From assembly GCA_963767245.1 (NCBI GenBank), contig CAVYDG010000004.1:186001-250000 (forward strand): 64,000 bases of DNA, read 5' to 3'. This stretch comes from Roseiarcus sp963767245 (lineage in GTDB: Bacteria > Pseudomonadota > Alphaproteobacteria > Rhizobiales > Beijerinckiaceae). Numbering within the stretch: position 1 is the stretch's first letter; every line of letters starts with the position of its first letter. Under the pieces are notes generated by a model. The model was not told the origin of the DNA. It did no database searches and saw only the letters and a list, made by a program, of their open reading frames with translations. This document shows, in pieces, positions 45,593 through 54,395 of the stretch. The position numbers and the translations under genes are program-made.

Positions 45593-45985
45593 ATGGTCAA
45601 AAAACCCGCTGAGCAGGTTGCCGAAACCGCCTCCAAGGCGGTTACCAAGAGTGGCGACGCAGCAGAGAAGATCGTGAAGGGCAACGCCGATGCACTGACC
45701 GAAAGCGGCAACGCATCGAGAGCCGCCATACAGGAGTTGACCAAGGCGTATCAGGAATTGGCGTCCAAGAACGCGAAGAACCTGACCGCTGCGATGCAGG
45801 CGCTTGCCGCCGTGAAAAGCCCGACAGAGTTCATGGAATTGCAGCAGCGGTTGATCAAGGAAGGGGTCGCGGCCGCTGTCAGCGATAGCAAGCACATTGC
45901 CCAATTGACCACGGCCGTATTCACCGCAGCTTTCGAGCCGGTGAAAAAGCAGATCGAATCGGTGCAGAAGACCACGCGGACCTAG
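45593..45985 (+). CDS. phasin family protein
   Basis: 130 residues from MVKKPAEQVAETASKAVTKS, with ttgaaggatttcccg before the ATG. Amphipathic helical throughout: GNASRAAIQELTKAYQELAS, NLTAAMQALAAVKSPTEFME (the conserved phasin_2 block), LQQRLIKEG and FEPVKKQIESV. Phasins coat polyhydroxyalkanoate granules and control their number and size. No phaC or phaR is nearby. Intact. Confidence 0.88.
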   Translation: MVKKPAEQVAETASKAVTKSGDAAEKIVKGNADALTESGNASRAAIQELTKAYQELASKNAKNLTAAMQALAAVKSPTEFMELQQRLIKEGVAAAVSDSKHIAQLTTAVFTAAFEPVKKQIESVQKTTRT

Positions 45986-46299
45986 GCTGTGCTCAAATAA
46001 CCTCTGCGTTTTTTGTGAGCGCACTCCGGACCTTCAAGAGGCAACGCCTATATGCGCGGTTTCCGCCCTTTTGCAGCGTTCGACACGAAGCGTTGGGCGT
46101 GGTTTGGACCGCCAGGGCGCAACGCGCATTGGGACTACATAGCGTCCTTATGTCGCTTCACCCATCGGGCGGCCCGAGAGGTGCGCAACTGTTGGTGAGA
46201 GACGAGGTCTCAGAGGCCGGTTTCGCCTATGATGTTTCTCGCCCGCATGGCCCGTGATTTCAATGCTGAAAACCACCGCCACCGCGTATGGAGGCTGTG
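45986..46299. other. stretch without a recognisable gene
   Basis: About 310 bases without a supported frame. No hairpin with a T run after the phasin. Confidence 0.35.
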
Positions 46300-46464
46300 A
46301 TGAGCAAGATGATCGACACGCTGAAGGCCGCGATAGAGGCCGAAAGAGCAAAACTGCTTGCCGAACTTCCGGAGGCGGTTGAACCACGGTTGTCCGCGAT
46401 CCGCAGGGAGATCGAGGCTCGCGAATTGCTGCTCGCGCAACTCAACCGGTCGCGAGCCGCCTGA
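46300..46464 (+). CDS. 54-residue coiled-coil peptide
   Basis: Ribosome site tggaggctgtg just before ATGAGC. MSKMIDTLKAAIEAERAKLL then LSAIRREIEARELLLAQLNR is a heptad-like helix throughout. A short soluble protein, function unknown. It is too short for ordinary gene finders to keep, but composition and start are good. Confidence 0.55.
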   Translation: MSKMIDTLKAAIEAERAKLLAELPEAVEPRLSAIRREIEARELLLAQLNRSRAA

Positions 46465-46522
46465 CCGCTCGCGCCGCAACCACAGACCGGGCGGCCCAGT
46501 CGCTTCAGCCGCCTTGGGCGCC

Positions 46523-46930
46523 TCAAAGCGGAATTGTGATGTCGAGCGGGACGCCATCCCGAGACATCTCGAACTGCGCACCATGGTGGAGCGCGGCGGA
46601 ATTCACCGCGGAAGTTAGGTCAGCTAAAGAATTGACCGGCGTCCCATCGACAGAAAGCAATACGATCCCCGCCTTGGCCCCAGCGTCGCCTGCGAGTACG
46701 CTGCGGACGATCAGACCACGGTCGGAGTCGATTTTGAGCGCTGTTGCAGATCCCGGCGAAACGGGAACGAATACGACGCCGAGGCGTGAGCCCTGATGCG
46801 CGATGCGAGACGGCGGGCCTGACGGGCTTGGAGGTGGGGGGACGCTCGTAACGTCAACAGGAGTTTGGGGCGGCGTACTGTTACAGCCGCAAAGTGCGAG
46901 AAGCGCGACAGCGCCGAGAAACTTTCGCAT
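46523..46930 (-). CDS. PDZ-domain lipoprotein
   Basis: 135 residues. Lipoprotein signal with lipobox (LCGC), Pro-rich spacer (about 20-45), then one PDZ-like domain: SRLGVVFVPVSPGSATALKI, GLIVRSVLAGDAGAKAGIVL, LSVDGTPVNSLADLTSAV and EMSRDGVPLDITIPL. The domain is complete, but there is no protease part, so it would bind peptide ends at the membrane. Intact. Confidence 0.8.
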   Translation of the reverse strand: MRKFLGAVALLALCGCNSTPPQTPVDVTSVPPPPSPSGPPSRIAHQGSRLGVVFVPVSPGSATALKIDSDRGLIVRSVLAGDAGAKAGIVLLSVDGTPVNSLADLTSAVNSAALHHGAQFEMSRDGVPLDITIPL

Positions 46931-47023
46931 TATCTCTCGCCCCGCTCTTGAGCAGGCTTTTTGTTGCGTGCAGGGCCGCTTGCGTCAAGGTCGTTCGGAC
47001 GCCACTCACTACGGGAGGAGACC

Positions 47024-47317
47024 TTGACCACCTACATCGCGCTCTTCAGCCTGACCGACGCTGGCATCAAGGCCGCCAAGGATTCGCCGCGTCGGCTCGA
47101 CGCCGCCAAGAAACTACTGGCCGACATGGGCGGCGAGATGAGGCAGTTTTACATGGTGTTGGGCGAGTTCGACTTTGTTGGGATCTGCGAGGCTCCGGAC
47201 GACGCCGTCATGGCGCGTTACGTCCTGCAGCTCGGCGGCCTCGGCTTCGTACGCACGAAGACACTGAAGGCTTTCCCGGAGACCGCTTATCGAGAAATTG
47301 TCCGCTCGCTCGCCTGA
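47024..47317 (+). CDS. GYD domain protein
   Basis: 97 residues. The TTG start is chosen because gggaggagacc precedes it and the family start MTTYIALFSLTDAGIKAAKD begins there. DMGGEMRQFYMVLGEFDFVG, APDDAVMARYVLQLGGLGFV and TKTLKAFPETAYREIV match GYD proteins (PF08734), small ferredoxin-like-fold proteins of unknown role. Intact. Confidence 0.85.
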   Translation: MTTYIALFSLTDAGIKAAKDSPRRLDAAKKLLADMGGEMRQFYMVLGEFDFVGICEAPDDAVMARYVLQLGGLGFVRTKTLKAFPETAYREIVRSLA

Positions 47318-47342
47318 GCAGCGTTGCTCGCGTGGACGCGCC

Positions 47343-47372
47343 GTGGTCTCCGATAAGACGGGCACGCTAACC
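47343..47372 (+). pseudogene. tiny P-type ATPase relic
   Basis: Ten codons read VVSDKTGTLT, the phosphorylation motif of P-type ATPases (DKTGT). Nothing else of the gene is left. It could be chance, but the motif is exact. Confidence 0.35.
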
Positions 47373-47472
47373 ATCGCCGTGGGCGCAAGGCGACCGAGAC
47401 GCCGCTCAGCATGGTAGGCGCGCCCGCAACCACTCGCTGCATTAGTCCGTTAAGCGTACGCAGCAGCGAGAG

Positions 47473-47776
47473 TGACCTGACCCCCTGAAACTCCTCCAGG
47501 AATGCGTAGAGTCCGCCCCAAGGAAGGGACGGACGATGACGCGATCAAGGTTCACAGAAGAGCAAATTATCGCGATCCTGCGCGAGCAGGAGGCGGGGGT
47601 GGCGGTTGCGGAGTTGTGCCGCAAGCATGGTGTCAGCTCGCCGACGTTCTACAAGTGAAGGCCAGGTTCGGCGGGCTGGACGTGTCGGAAGCGCGGCGGC
47701 TGAAGGCGCTGGAAGACGAGAACGCCAAGCTGAAGCGGATGCTGGCCGACGCCATGCTCGATAACGACGATAATGA
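47473..47776 (+). pseudogene. IS3-family (IS407-type) relic, orfA only
   Basis: A left end (tgacctgaccccctgaaact) is followed at 47536 by MTRSRFTEEQIIAILREQEA then GVAVAELCRKHGVSSPTFYK. Here tgg has become tg and the frame stops; the rest continues shifted (KARFGGLDVSEARRLKALED, KLKRMLADAMLDN). orfB and the right end are missing. Confidence 0.85.
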
Positions 47777-47801
47777 GAAGAGTTGTGATATCCATGAGGT
47801 G

Positions 47802-48041
47802 TCACCTCGGCCAGACGTTCGGCAAACTGACAGCGCCCGCGTTGGCATGGCGCTCATCAATGATGGATTGGTACATAGCGATCCGGCGTCGCAGTTCCTG
47901 AATCTTAGCTTCGGTGCGCCCCTCGAAAGGAGTGCCGATGTGTGCATTGCCACCCTCCAGCGCCTCTAAAAACCCTTGCGCGTCGGCCATCTCGGCCCGG
48001 ATGTCATGATCGCTACCAGGATCGTCCACGATCGTCACCAT
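47802..48041 (-). CDS. hypothetical helical protein
   Basis: 79 residues from MVTIVDDPGSDHDIRAEMAD. The stretch GTPFEGRTEAKIQELRRRIA then MYQSIIDERHA looks like a genuine coiled helix. The start has no strong ribosome site, and the C-terminus lies next to the IS3 relic, so it may be cut. Confidence 0.4.
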   Translation of the reverse strand: MVTIVDDPGSDHDIRAEMADAQGFLEALEGGNAHIGTPFEGRTEAKIQELRRRIAMYQSIIDERHANAGAVSLPNVWPR

Positions 48042-48197
48042 TCTTTGCCAGCGTTTCCGCCCGGCCACGGTAGGTCTCCGCTGCGGCGAACCATCCGACT
48101 ACCGCCTTGCGCTATGACTGAAACGCACAGATGCCAGCGTCGTTCCTTTTTACCCTACGGCAAACCTGTCTGAGGGCTCTAGGCAACGAGCGGGAGC

Positions 48198-49220
48198 ATG
48201 CCGCACGCGTTCATTCTGGGTGGGAACGGACAGATCGGCTTGGCAACCGCCTCGCGGATGCTTGAGGCCGGGTGGACCGTTACCGTTGCGCATCGGGGCC
48301 AGCGGGGGGTTCGCTTCAGCGCCACGCCCCGGGTTGCGGATGTCGTCGGCGTTGATCGGCAGGAGCCGGGCGCGCTCGCCCGGGCGCTTGGATCCGGTGC
48401 CGATGTACTGATCGATGTCATCGCCTATGGCCCGGAGCATGCGCGGCAATTGCTTGAAGTTCAAGGCGTGGTCGGCGCGCTCGCCGTCGTATCGTCGGCG
48501 AGTGTCTATCGCGACGAAAAAGGGCGCACCCTCGACGAGGCAGCCGAGACGGGGTTCCCCGAACTTCCGGTTCCGATTAGCGAGCGCCAGCCTACGGTTG
48601 AGCCAGGGCCTGAGACTTATTCGACCCGAAAGGTCCTGCTCGAACGTACCCTGCTCGACGAAGCCGTGGTCCCGCTGGCCATCCTTCGACCGGCGGCGAT
48701 CAGCGGCGTCGGTTCAACACACGCGCGCGAATGGTGGTTCGTTAAGCGAGTTCTCGACCGCCGTCCCCTCATCCCTCTCGCCTACCGTGGGCAGTCCGTG
48801 TTTCACACGACGTCAGCCCCCAACATCGGCGCGCTCATTCTTCGTGCGGCCACGCTATCGGGAAAGCACGTCCTCAACATCGCCGATCCGGCGGCCTTGT
48901 CGGTCAAAGACATTGCAATCTGCATCCTCACGCGGCTTGACTATTCGGGCCGTCTCGTCCCGCTGCCCGACGAGGCCAACTATCCGCCGCGCCTCGGATG
49001 GACGCCGTGGTCTGTCCAGCGTCCCTTCGTGCTCGACACCGCAGCGGCAACCGCGCTTGGCTATCGCCCGGCTGCGAACTATCCCGAGACCGCAGCGCTC
49101 GTTTGCGAATGGCTGATAGCCGCGACGGCGGCGAGGGATGACTGGCGGGAACTGTTCCCGACTCTGGCCGCTTACTCGCAAGACCTATTCGACTACCGGG
49201 CAGAAGACGACGCGCTTTGA
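48198..49220 (+). CDS. NAD-dependent epimerase/dehydratase family protein
   Basis: 340 residues. Rossmann start MPHAFILGGNGQIGLATASR, then GADVLIDVIAYGPEHARQLL, VVSSASVYRDEKGR, the YSTRK active-site motif (Tyr-x3-Lys: ETYSTRKVLLE), LRPAAISGVGSTHAREWWFV and a C-terminal substrate domain. It is the extended SDR type; the sugar or steroid substrate cannot be told. Start with cgagcgggagc. Intact and apparently alone. Confidence 0.85.
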   Translation: MPHAFILGGNGQIGLATASRMLEAGWTVTVAHRGQRGVRFSATPRVADVVGVDRQEPGALARALGSGADVLIDVIAYGPEHARQLLEVQGVVGALAVVSSASVYRDEKGRTLDEAAETGFPELPVPISERQPTVEPGPETYSTRKVLLERTLLDEAVVPLAILRPAAISGVGSTHAREWWFVKRVLDRRPLIPLAYRGQSVFHTTSAPNIGALILRAATLSGKHVLNIADPAALSVKDIAICILTRLDYSGRLVPLPDEANYPPRLGWTPWSVQRPFVLDTAAATALGYRPAANYPETAALVCEWLIAATAARDDWRELFPTLAAYSQDLFDYRAEDDAL

Positions 49221-49405
49221 CCCTCTTACACCCGCCTAGACACGACGGCGGCTAGCCCTTGGCGTCGCGCCGATCCGGCGAATGCTTCTTGCTGTCCTCA
49301 CGGGCGCGCGGTCGTTCTCAGAGGCTATCCGAAGCGCGATCCGCAGCAAGTTGCTTCAAAGGGACGCTGCTGCTGGCGCCGTCCTCAATCATTAGGGGTG
49401 CGGAA

Positions 49406-49468
49406 ATGGCATCGCTTGATCCGACATTTGACGAGGCCCTGGCGGCTGCGCAGCGGGTGCTCCGATGA
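49406..49468 (+). CDS. 20-residue leader-like peptide
   Basis: MASLDPTFDEALAAAQRVLR with stop overlapping the next ATG by four bases. Such a short coupled frame could be a translational leader. The preceding sequence (taggggtgcggaa) is a weak ribosome site. Confidence 0.3.
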   Translation: MASLDPTFDEALAAAQRVLR

Positions 49469-49731
49469 CCACCGACGATATCGGCGCGGCTATGCCGGAT
49501 CGGGCGGTTGTCGGGAACTCGGCGCTCCCTACCGCGTCGGCCCTTCGGATGCGGCTACATCGTGCCCGTCGCCAAAATGGCCTGCGATGTCTGACCGTCG
49601 AGCTTCGCGAACGAGAAATCGAAGCCCTTGTCGCCAAAGGACTGCTTTCCCCGGGATCGCGAGGTGACAGCGCAGCCATCCGCAAAGCGCTCTATGCCTA
49701 TCTAGACGGAACGCTCGGGAGGCCATTGTGA
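49465..49731 (+). CDS. small basic protein of a coupled gene cluster
   Basis: 88 residues. ALRMRLHRARRQNGLRCLTV, ELREREIEALVAKGLL and DSAAIRKALYAYLDGTL resemble a ribbon-helix-helix-like small protein found in rhizobial islands. Its start overlaps the upstream stop (ATGA), and its stop overlaps the next GTG, so the three frames are coupled. It may bind DNA, by inference. Confidence 0.6.
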   Translation: MTTDDIGAAMPDRAVVGNSALPTASALRMRLHRARRQNGLRCLTVELREREIEALVAKGLLSPGSRGDSAAIRKALYAYLDGTLGRPL

Positions 49732-50302
49732 CGCGAAACCAGACGCTTGTGACGCCTTACGAGAAATCGAAGGCGTTCACGATTGAAAAGCTGGCGCACG
49801 ACTGTCTCGACGTTCGCTGGCTTCGGCGCAACGGACTGCTCGGTAGTCCCGACTGGTTCGCTTTTCAGATGCCGTTTAGATGGCCCAAAATCGTTGAGAT
49901 CCGAATAGCTCGATTCGCAATCATGCTTGACCTGCGGGGTCACTATTTCCCGCAACGTATCCGGGTCTCATGGACAAGGGTGCATCTCGGCGGCGAGCGG
50001 CCATGGTTCCACTGTCCTCACTGCGAAAAGCGAGTCGCCGAGCCGCGCCTGCGTCGGCAATCCGATTTACGCCAGCCAAGCCCTCAGCGCTCAGGCTCGC
50101 GGTCATTTCCAGGCCTGCAAGCTGAGGCTGCGACTGGGCGGCAATGCCTCACTGAGCGCGCCATTTCCTGAGCGACCGCGCGGCATGCATCAGCGCCTAT
50201 CGCAGGCTGAAAGGCCGATTGCTGAAGCTTGAGAGCAACCTCTCTCCCCGCGTAAAGTACAAGCCGCCGGATTACCCGAGCCTGGTGGCGTATTTCCCGT
50301 AA
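49728..50302 (+). pseudogene. zinc-binding island protein, two frameshifts
   Basis: GTG start overlapping the preceding stop. Frame 1: TPYEKSKAFTIEKLAHDCLD ... RIRVSWTRVHLGGERPWFHC then PHCEKRVA. The proper continuation is in a second frame (CVGNPIYASQALSAQARGHF, KLRLRLGGNAS, FPERPRGMHQR) and again in a third (YRRLKGRLLKLES, YKPPDYPSLVAYFP, stop at 50302). The order CPHC, then C, YASQ, KPRGMH, RL is a known rhizobial zinc-ribbon family. At least two base changes break it. Confidence 0.65.
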
Positions 50303-50541
50303 CGGACGGATTGAGGTCGGAGCCTCAGCGGGATTGCGGAGAGGCATACGCCTAGTCGCCTAAATCGACTGGCAAAGCGCTAATCAGTCCGTGGAGCTAG
50401 AGGACGGCTGGTTGAACCGGGACGCTGGTCTGACCAAGCCACGGCCCGTTGGTCTTTGCACGGCTGGGCCCGATCCGCTTGGCGGTGGGGCGAGGGCGAG
50501 ACGGGCAGGCCCCTCTTGGCCTTCTTTTAAAGTACCGGTTC
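50303..50541. other. stretch without a gene
   Basis: About 240 bases between two convergent broken genes. No T-tailed hairpin was seen. Confidence 0.35.
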
Positions 50542-51708
50542 TTACTTGACAGTGATGGCATAGGTTAAAAATATCTCAATTCCTGTTTGAGAAATGTCAT
50601 CAAGTTCCACTTCATCTATTCCAGTAAATCCTCGGCTTGGAGTATACTCGACTGTCACGCCCAGCATCTTATGTGAGTTACATTCTGGATGCGCCGAGAA
50701 ATTAGCAAAAACAAGACCTTCACGTATAGTAATTACACCGTGACTTGGATTGCGAGACACGCGGACGAACGTTTTTCCTGTCGCAGTACAATCGGGGTTT
50801 GTGTTAGCAAACGTACCAAGGATAAGCGTACTACCGGCGACGGCAATCTTGTCAAATCTAACTGGAGGAAGCGTCGCCGTGCTTGCGCCTACGGGAGCGG
50901 TTGCCGCGCCTGCGCCTCCCGCCGTACCTCCGTCTGCGGGAGCGGTTGCCCTGCCTGCGCCTGCCGGAGCCGTCGCCGTGTCTGCGCCTGCCGGAGCGGT
51001 CGCCTTCACAGTAATTTCGTAGGTATGTAAGACTTCGTCTCCTCCCTCTGAGATGACCTCTAACCCTACTTCATCATGGCCAGTAAATCCTGGTTCAGGA
51101 AGGTACTGGACCGTAACGCCCTGCACCTTGTGCGAGTTGCACTCCTGCTGCTTCGGATAGTAACCGAAGCCAATCCCTTCTTGGGTAGTAATGGTGCCAT
51201 GATTCGCGTCACGGGTTATACGGACTGAGGTCTTTTGTGCAGTGCAGTCTGGGTTTACGAAAGCAAAATGACCCAGAATGAGAGTGTTGCCCGCGATCGC
51301 AATTTTGCTACGCCTCACTATTTGGTTTGTCTGGGAAGGGGAGTTTCCGTCCCTGCTCGCCGGCGTGCTCGTTATTTCTGCGCCTGTGGGAGCGGTCGCC
51401 GTGCCTGCGCTTGAGGGAGGGGTCGCCGCTGCGCTAGCGGGAGCGGTCGGTGTTTCTGCGCTCGCGGGAGCGACCGCTGGCACCGACCTGCAGGTAATCC
51501 GGCGGCGTCGTCGTTGTGCCTGCACTAGCGGGAGCGGTCGGTGTTTCTGCGCTCGCGGGAGCGACCGCTGGCACCGACCTGCACAGGTAATCCGGCGGTG
51601 TCGTCGTTGTGTCTGCGCTAGCGGGAGCGGTCGGTGTTTCTGCGCTCGCGGGGGCGACCGCTGGCACCGACCTGCACAGGTACTCCGGCGGCGGCGTCGT
51701 TGTTATCC
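50542..51708 (-). pseudogene. two-domain Ig-like protein with expanded linker repeat, N-terminus lost
   Basis: The frame from about 51500 to 50542 contains two copies of the domain seen once in the 4865-6061 gene: NTLILGHFAFVNPDCTAQ ... GVTVQYLPEPGFTGHDE ... TYEITVK and STLILGTFANTNPDCTAT ... GVTVEYTPSRGFTGIDE ... TYAITVK. They are joined and preceded by Ala/Thr/Pro-rich linkers. Upstream, a 31-residue linker unit (CRSVPAVAPASAETPTAPAS...) is repeated three times, with a 2-bp deletion between units 1 and 2 that shifts the frame. No start codon or signal peptide remains. Probably a broken relative of an exported protein. Confidence 0.65.
51434..51708 (-). repeat. coding tandem repeat, three units of 91-93 bp
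   Basis: Units begin at ctagcgggagcggtcgg: 51434-51524 (91 bp), 51525-51617 (93 bp), 51618-51708 (91 bp, partly diverged). A 93-bp unit is 31 codons. Unit 1 lacks two bases (ctgcaggtaa against ctgcacaggtaa), which breaks the frame. Confidence 0.85.
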
Positions 51709-51791
51709 CCCTGAGATTTTGACAATCTGCCGCCGCTTCGGTAGCTATTCGTCAAAAAACTCGGCTTCTCCGGGAGGCGATCAGCGAAAGC

Positions 51792-52217
51792 ATGGAGGAA
51801 GATCCCATGCAGGATTTATTTCAAGACTACGTAAGCGATCTGAACAAACTCCGCGATGCCTTCCATAGCGAGCTCACAGCCACGGCGGAAGAGCTATCAA
51901 AGGCAATGGGCAACTATGCCCGGCGCAGCGAGGCGTCGCTGACGTCGTTTATGGAGAAGGTTTCGGCTCGTGGCGTGGAGCTCGAAGCCGCGGCAGAAGC
52001 GAGGCTCAATCAGTTTCGCGGTATTCCTCGGGACGGCGGCCTAGAGAACGCTGATCAGGGACCGGCCGGTAGTGCGTCAACAAACGTGGATCGAGTGAAA
52101 ATCGCTGTTGCTGCAGAGCGGGCGGTCGCGGATGGTCTGAATGTCGAAAATGATGGGGACCGTAAACTCCAATCTGGTCGCACCATGACGCTTGTTAAAT
52201 CCGGTCCGGCCGCTTGA
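51792..52217 (+). CDS. helical hypothetical protein (paralogue of 38452)
   Basis: 141 residues from MEEDPMQDLFQDYVSDLNKL. It parallels the protein at 38452-38003 throughout (RDAFHSELTATAEELSKAMG, FMEKVSARGVELEAAAEARL, NQFRGIP, VKIAVAAERAVA, final KSGPAA). It lacks the extra AAADRAV block of the other copy. All-helical; soluble. No known domain. Divergent from the broken Ig-like gene. Confidence 0.7.
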   Translation: MEEDPMQDLFQDYVSDLNKLRDAFHSELTATAEELSKAMGNYARRSEASLTSFMEKVSARGVELEAAAEARLNQFRGIPRDGGLENADQGPAGSASTNVDRVKIAVAAERAVADGLNVENDGDRKLQSGRTMTLVKSGPAA

Positions 52218-52680
52218 ATCGGTCACCGAGATGCTCAGGGAGCCGAGCTCGTCAAGCAGAGAGAGAGCGGACGATCGTGCGAGACGGATGAGCCGGCAAG
52301 CTCTTGAAGCAGGCGCCCTTGAACGAACTCAGCGGACTTTTGCTGAGAGGAATCGTATTGCAGGTCCTCCGTGATGGGATGGACCGCCCCCCGAAGGTCG
52401 GCAGCAGTGCGTAGGGAGAAATCGCACGCGCGCGGCGTTTTTCGGTTCGATTTGGGATCACTGGGGCAATCGCTCGATCGTCGAAGATGTCTATGGCTTG
52501 TCGGTGGGAGAGATATTCGCGCCGCCATCATCTCCTCCACCGCTCCAATCGCAATGGACAAGGAATCGCTAGATTCTTTCCGAATCATTGAAGCGAGCCG
52601 CTTAGGTCGGCGACGTTCTGGACGCGCTGGCGGCACTTAGCGTATCAAAGGTTTAATCTCCTCAAACCGCGGAGCGGAGA
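52218..52680. other. stretch without a recognisable gene
   Basis: 460 bases. Frames on both strands are open but carry no recognisable motif or ribosome site. Confidence 0.35.
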
Positions 52681-53157
52681 GTGACGGAGAAGAATACCCG
52701 ATTAACGAGCGCGGAGATTGCACTTGCGCGATTGCGGGAAATGGCCAACGACGTCGGCCTCTCGAAAACTCAATCAGAAAATCAAGCCCCCAAGAAACCC
52801 TTCCGCGCGATTGTACGCGACCTGGACATTGCTAGTGATCTATTGGAAGCAGCCAGAATGGCCTGCGGCGATCTCCCGGCCGACGCGAGCAGCCGTCTGC
52901 GGACATTACTCTTGGTCGTAAGGGGGCTCTGTGCAACCGGAGTCGAAAGAGATTTCCACGATCTCATTGAGGCTGCATCAATCGCGTGCCTGCCGCCCAA
53001 GAAGAGCGGCTCGCTCCAGATGTTGCTTCGTGTCGCCTCTGGGAAGCTTGACGAGGCTAGGGCCAGCGTTGAGGGTGGGAACAAAGCGGCGGCGGCCGCC
53101 GACCTTCCCGGGCGTCCCTCGAGCTCGAACCGCGCAAACAGGCCGTCGCCACGATAG
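52681..53157 (+). CDS. hypothetical helical protein
   Basis: 158 residues from a GTG (accgcggagcggaga upstream). MTEKNTRLTSAEIALARLRE at the start, AIVRDLDIASDLLEAARMAC, ASSRLRTLLLVVRGL and RDFHDLIEAASIACL look like a helical repeat protein. The last ~20 residues (SSSNRANRPSPR) lie on the reverse complement of a zinc-ribbon gene fragment, so the native C-terminus was probably replaced at a junction near 53110. Confidence 0.55.
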   Translation: MTEKNTRLTSAEIALARLREMANDVGLSKTQSENQAPKKPFRAIVRDLDIASDLLEAARMACGDLPADASSRLRTLLLVVRGLCATGVERDFHDLIEAASIACLPPKKSGSLQMLLRVASGKLDEARASVEGGNKAAAAADLPGRPSSSNRANRPSPR

Positions 53158-53243
53158 CTCCCCGCGCGGCTGCACCTTGGGCATTCGATTCGAACGGCAT
53201 CCGCCCGAAATTCGTCGATCGAGTGTGATCCTTTCCGTATCAT
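53110..53243 (-). pseudogene. zinc-ribbon protein, N-terminal fragment
   Basis: MIRKGSHSIDEFRADAVRIE then CPRCSRAGSYRGDGLFARF is the N-terminus of a family of small zinc-binding proteins common in rhizobial islands. After about 40 residues homology ends inside the neighbouring + strand gene. Confidence 0.5.
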
Positions 53244-53586
53244 AATCATCGCGCGCTTGTCAGGCGTCAGGAAAGACCCCGCCGACGCGGCCACCGAACG
53301 CATGCTACTAGCCTGAGTGATGGCGCGCCCGCCGGACTTAGTTGCGAGCGCTACCGCCGCGAATCCTCTTTCCGGAGGACTGTCGGTGCCTTTCGAGCCG
53401 ACAGCAAGCCGGGAAGAAGATGCTCGCGAAGGGCCATCGCGAGTGTAGCGCGACAATCTGGATGAGAAAGCAGCGACAATCAGGATGGCCATTTTGGCGG
53501 TCGCGGCGAGGTGATGATTGTCGCGGCGCGACGATAACGCAAGCGCTATTTTGTCGAGAGATGATTTGATTGTCGCGGAGCGACGA

Positions 53587-54395
53587 TCAGGATGATCCCT
53601 TGATTGTCGCGCGCGTCGGCGGGCGTCCGGGTCCACGGGCGTTGTCGACGGCTTCCTTTCGCCGATAGCTGTCGACGTTCATTTCGAGGATCGTGGCGTG
53701 ATGCACGATACGATCGATGGCCGCGAGCGTCATGGCTTGATCGGAGAAGATTTTTCCCCATTCGCCGAAGGGCTGGTTGGCGGTGATGAGCATGGATCGG
53801 CGCTCGTATCGCGCGCTGATCAGTTCGAACAGAACGCTCGTCTCCGCCTGGTCCTTGGTGACATAGGCGAGATCGTCGAGGACCAGCAGATGATATTTGT
53901 CGAGTTTGGCGATCGCGGCTTCGAGGGCAAGATCGCGGCGTGCGATCTGAAGCTTTTGCACAAGGTCGGTGGTCCGGGTGAACAGAACGCGCCAACCCTT
54001 TTCGATCAAGGCCAAACCGAGCGCCGCCGCGAGATGGGATTTCCCGGCGCCGGGCGGCCCGAGCATAAAAGATTGGCTCCCTTTTCGAGCCAGGCGTCGC
54101 CGGCGGCGAGCGCCTGCACCTGCGCCTTCGAGATCATAGGCACTGCGGTGAAGTCGAACGTGTCGAGGGTCTTTCCCGGCGGCAATCGCGCTTCCTCCAG
54201 ATGCCGTTCGAAGCGACGGCGGCTCCGCTCCACCATCTCCTGTTCGGCGAGGGCCGCCAGGAAGCGGGCGGCGGGCCAGCCTTCCTTGTCAGCGGTCGCC
54301 GCCAGGGCGGCCCAGATCAGCTTGATGCCGGGCAGTCGCAACTCGCCAAGCACCAGGTCGATGCGGGCGGCGTCGATCTTGTCGGTCGTCTTCAT
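53587..54395 (-). pseudogene. istB: IstB helper ATPase, frameshifted at the Walker A motif
   Basis: AAA+ ATPase that guides the IstA transposase. Start MKTTDKIDAARIDLVLGELR overlaps the istA stop (ATGA). The frame reads to DAWLEKGANLL; one base is then missing at about 54066 and the proper continuation MLGPPGAGKSHLAAALGLAL (Walker A) is in the next frame, followed by HLLVLDDLAYV (Walker B) and FELISARYERRSMLITANQP. Without the missing base no ATPase is made; an ATG at 54066 could give only the C-terminal half. Confidence 0.85.

Noticed and set aside
51434..51708. Tandem repeat considered as a CRISPR array
   Set aside because: Units are contiguous, 91-93 bp, without unique spacers, and encode an Ala/Pro linker. 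No cas genes are present.
52782..53636. 284-residue reverse frame
   Set aside because: Mostly the shadow of the 52681 gene. Only the 53243-53110 piece has zinc-ribbon features and is listed separately.
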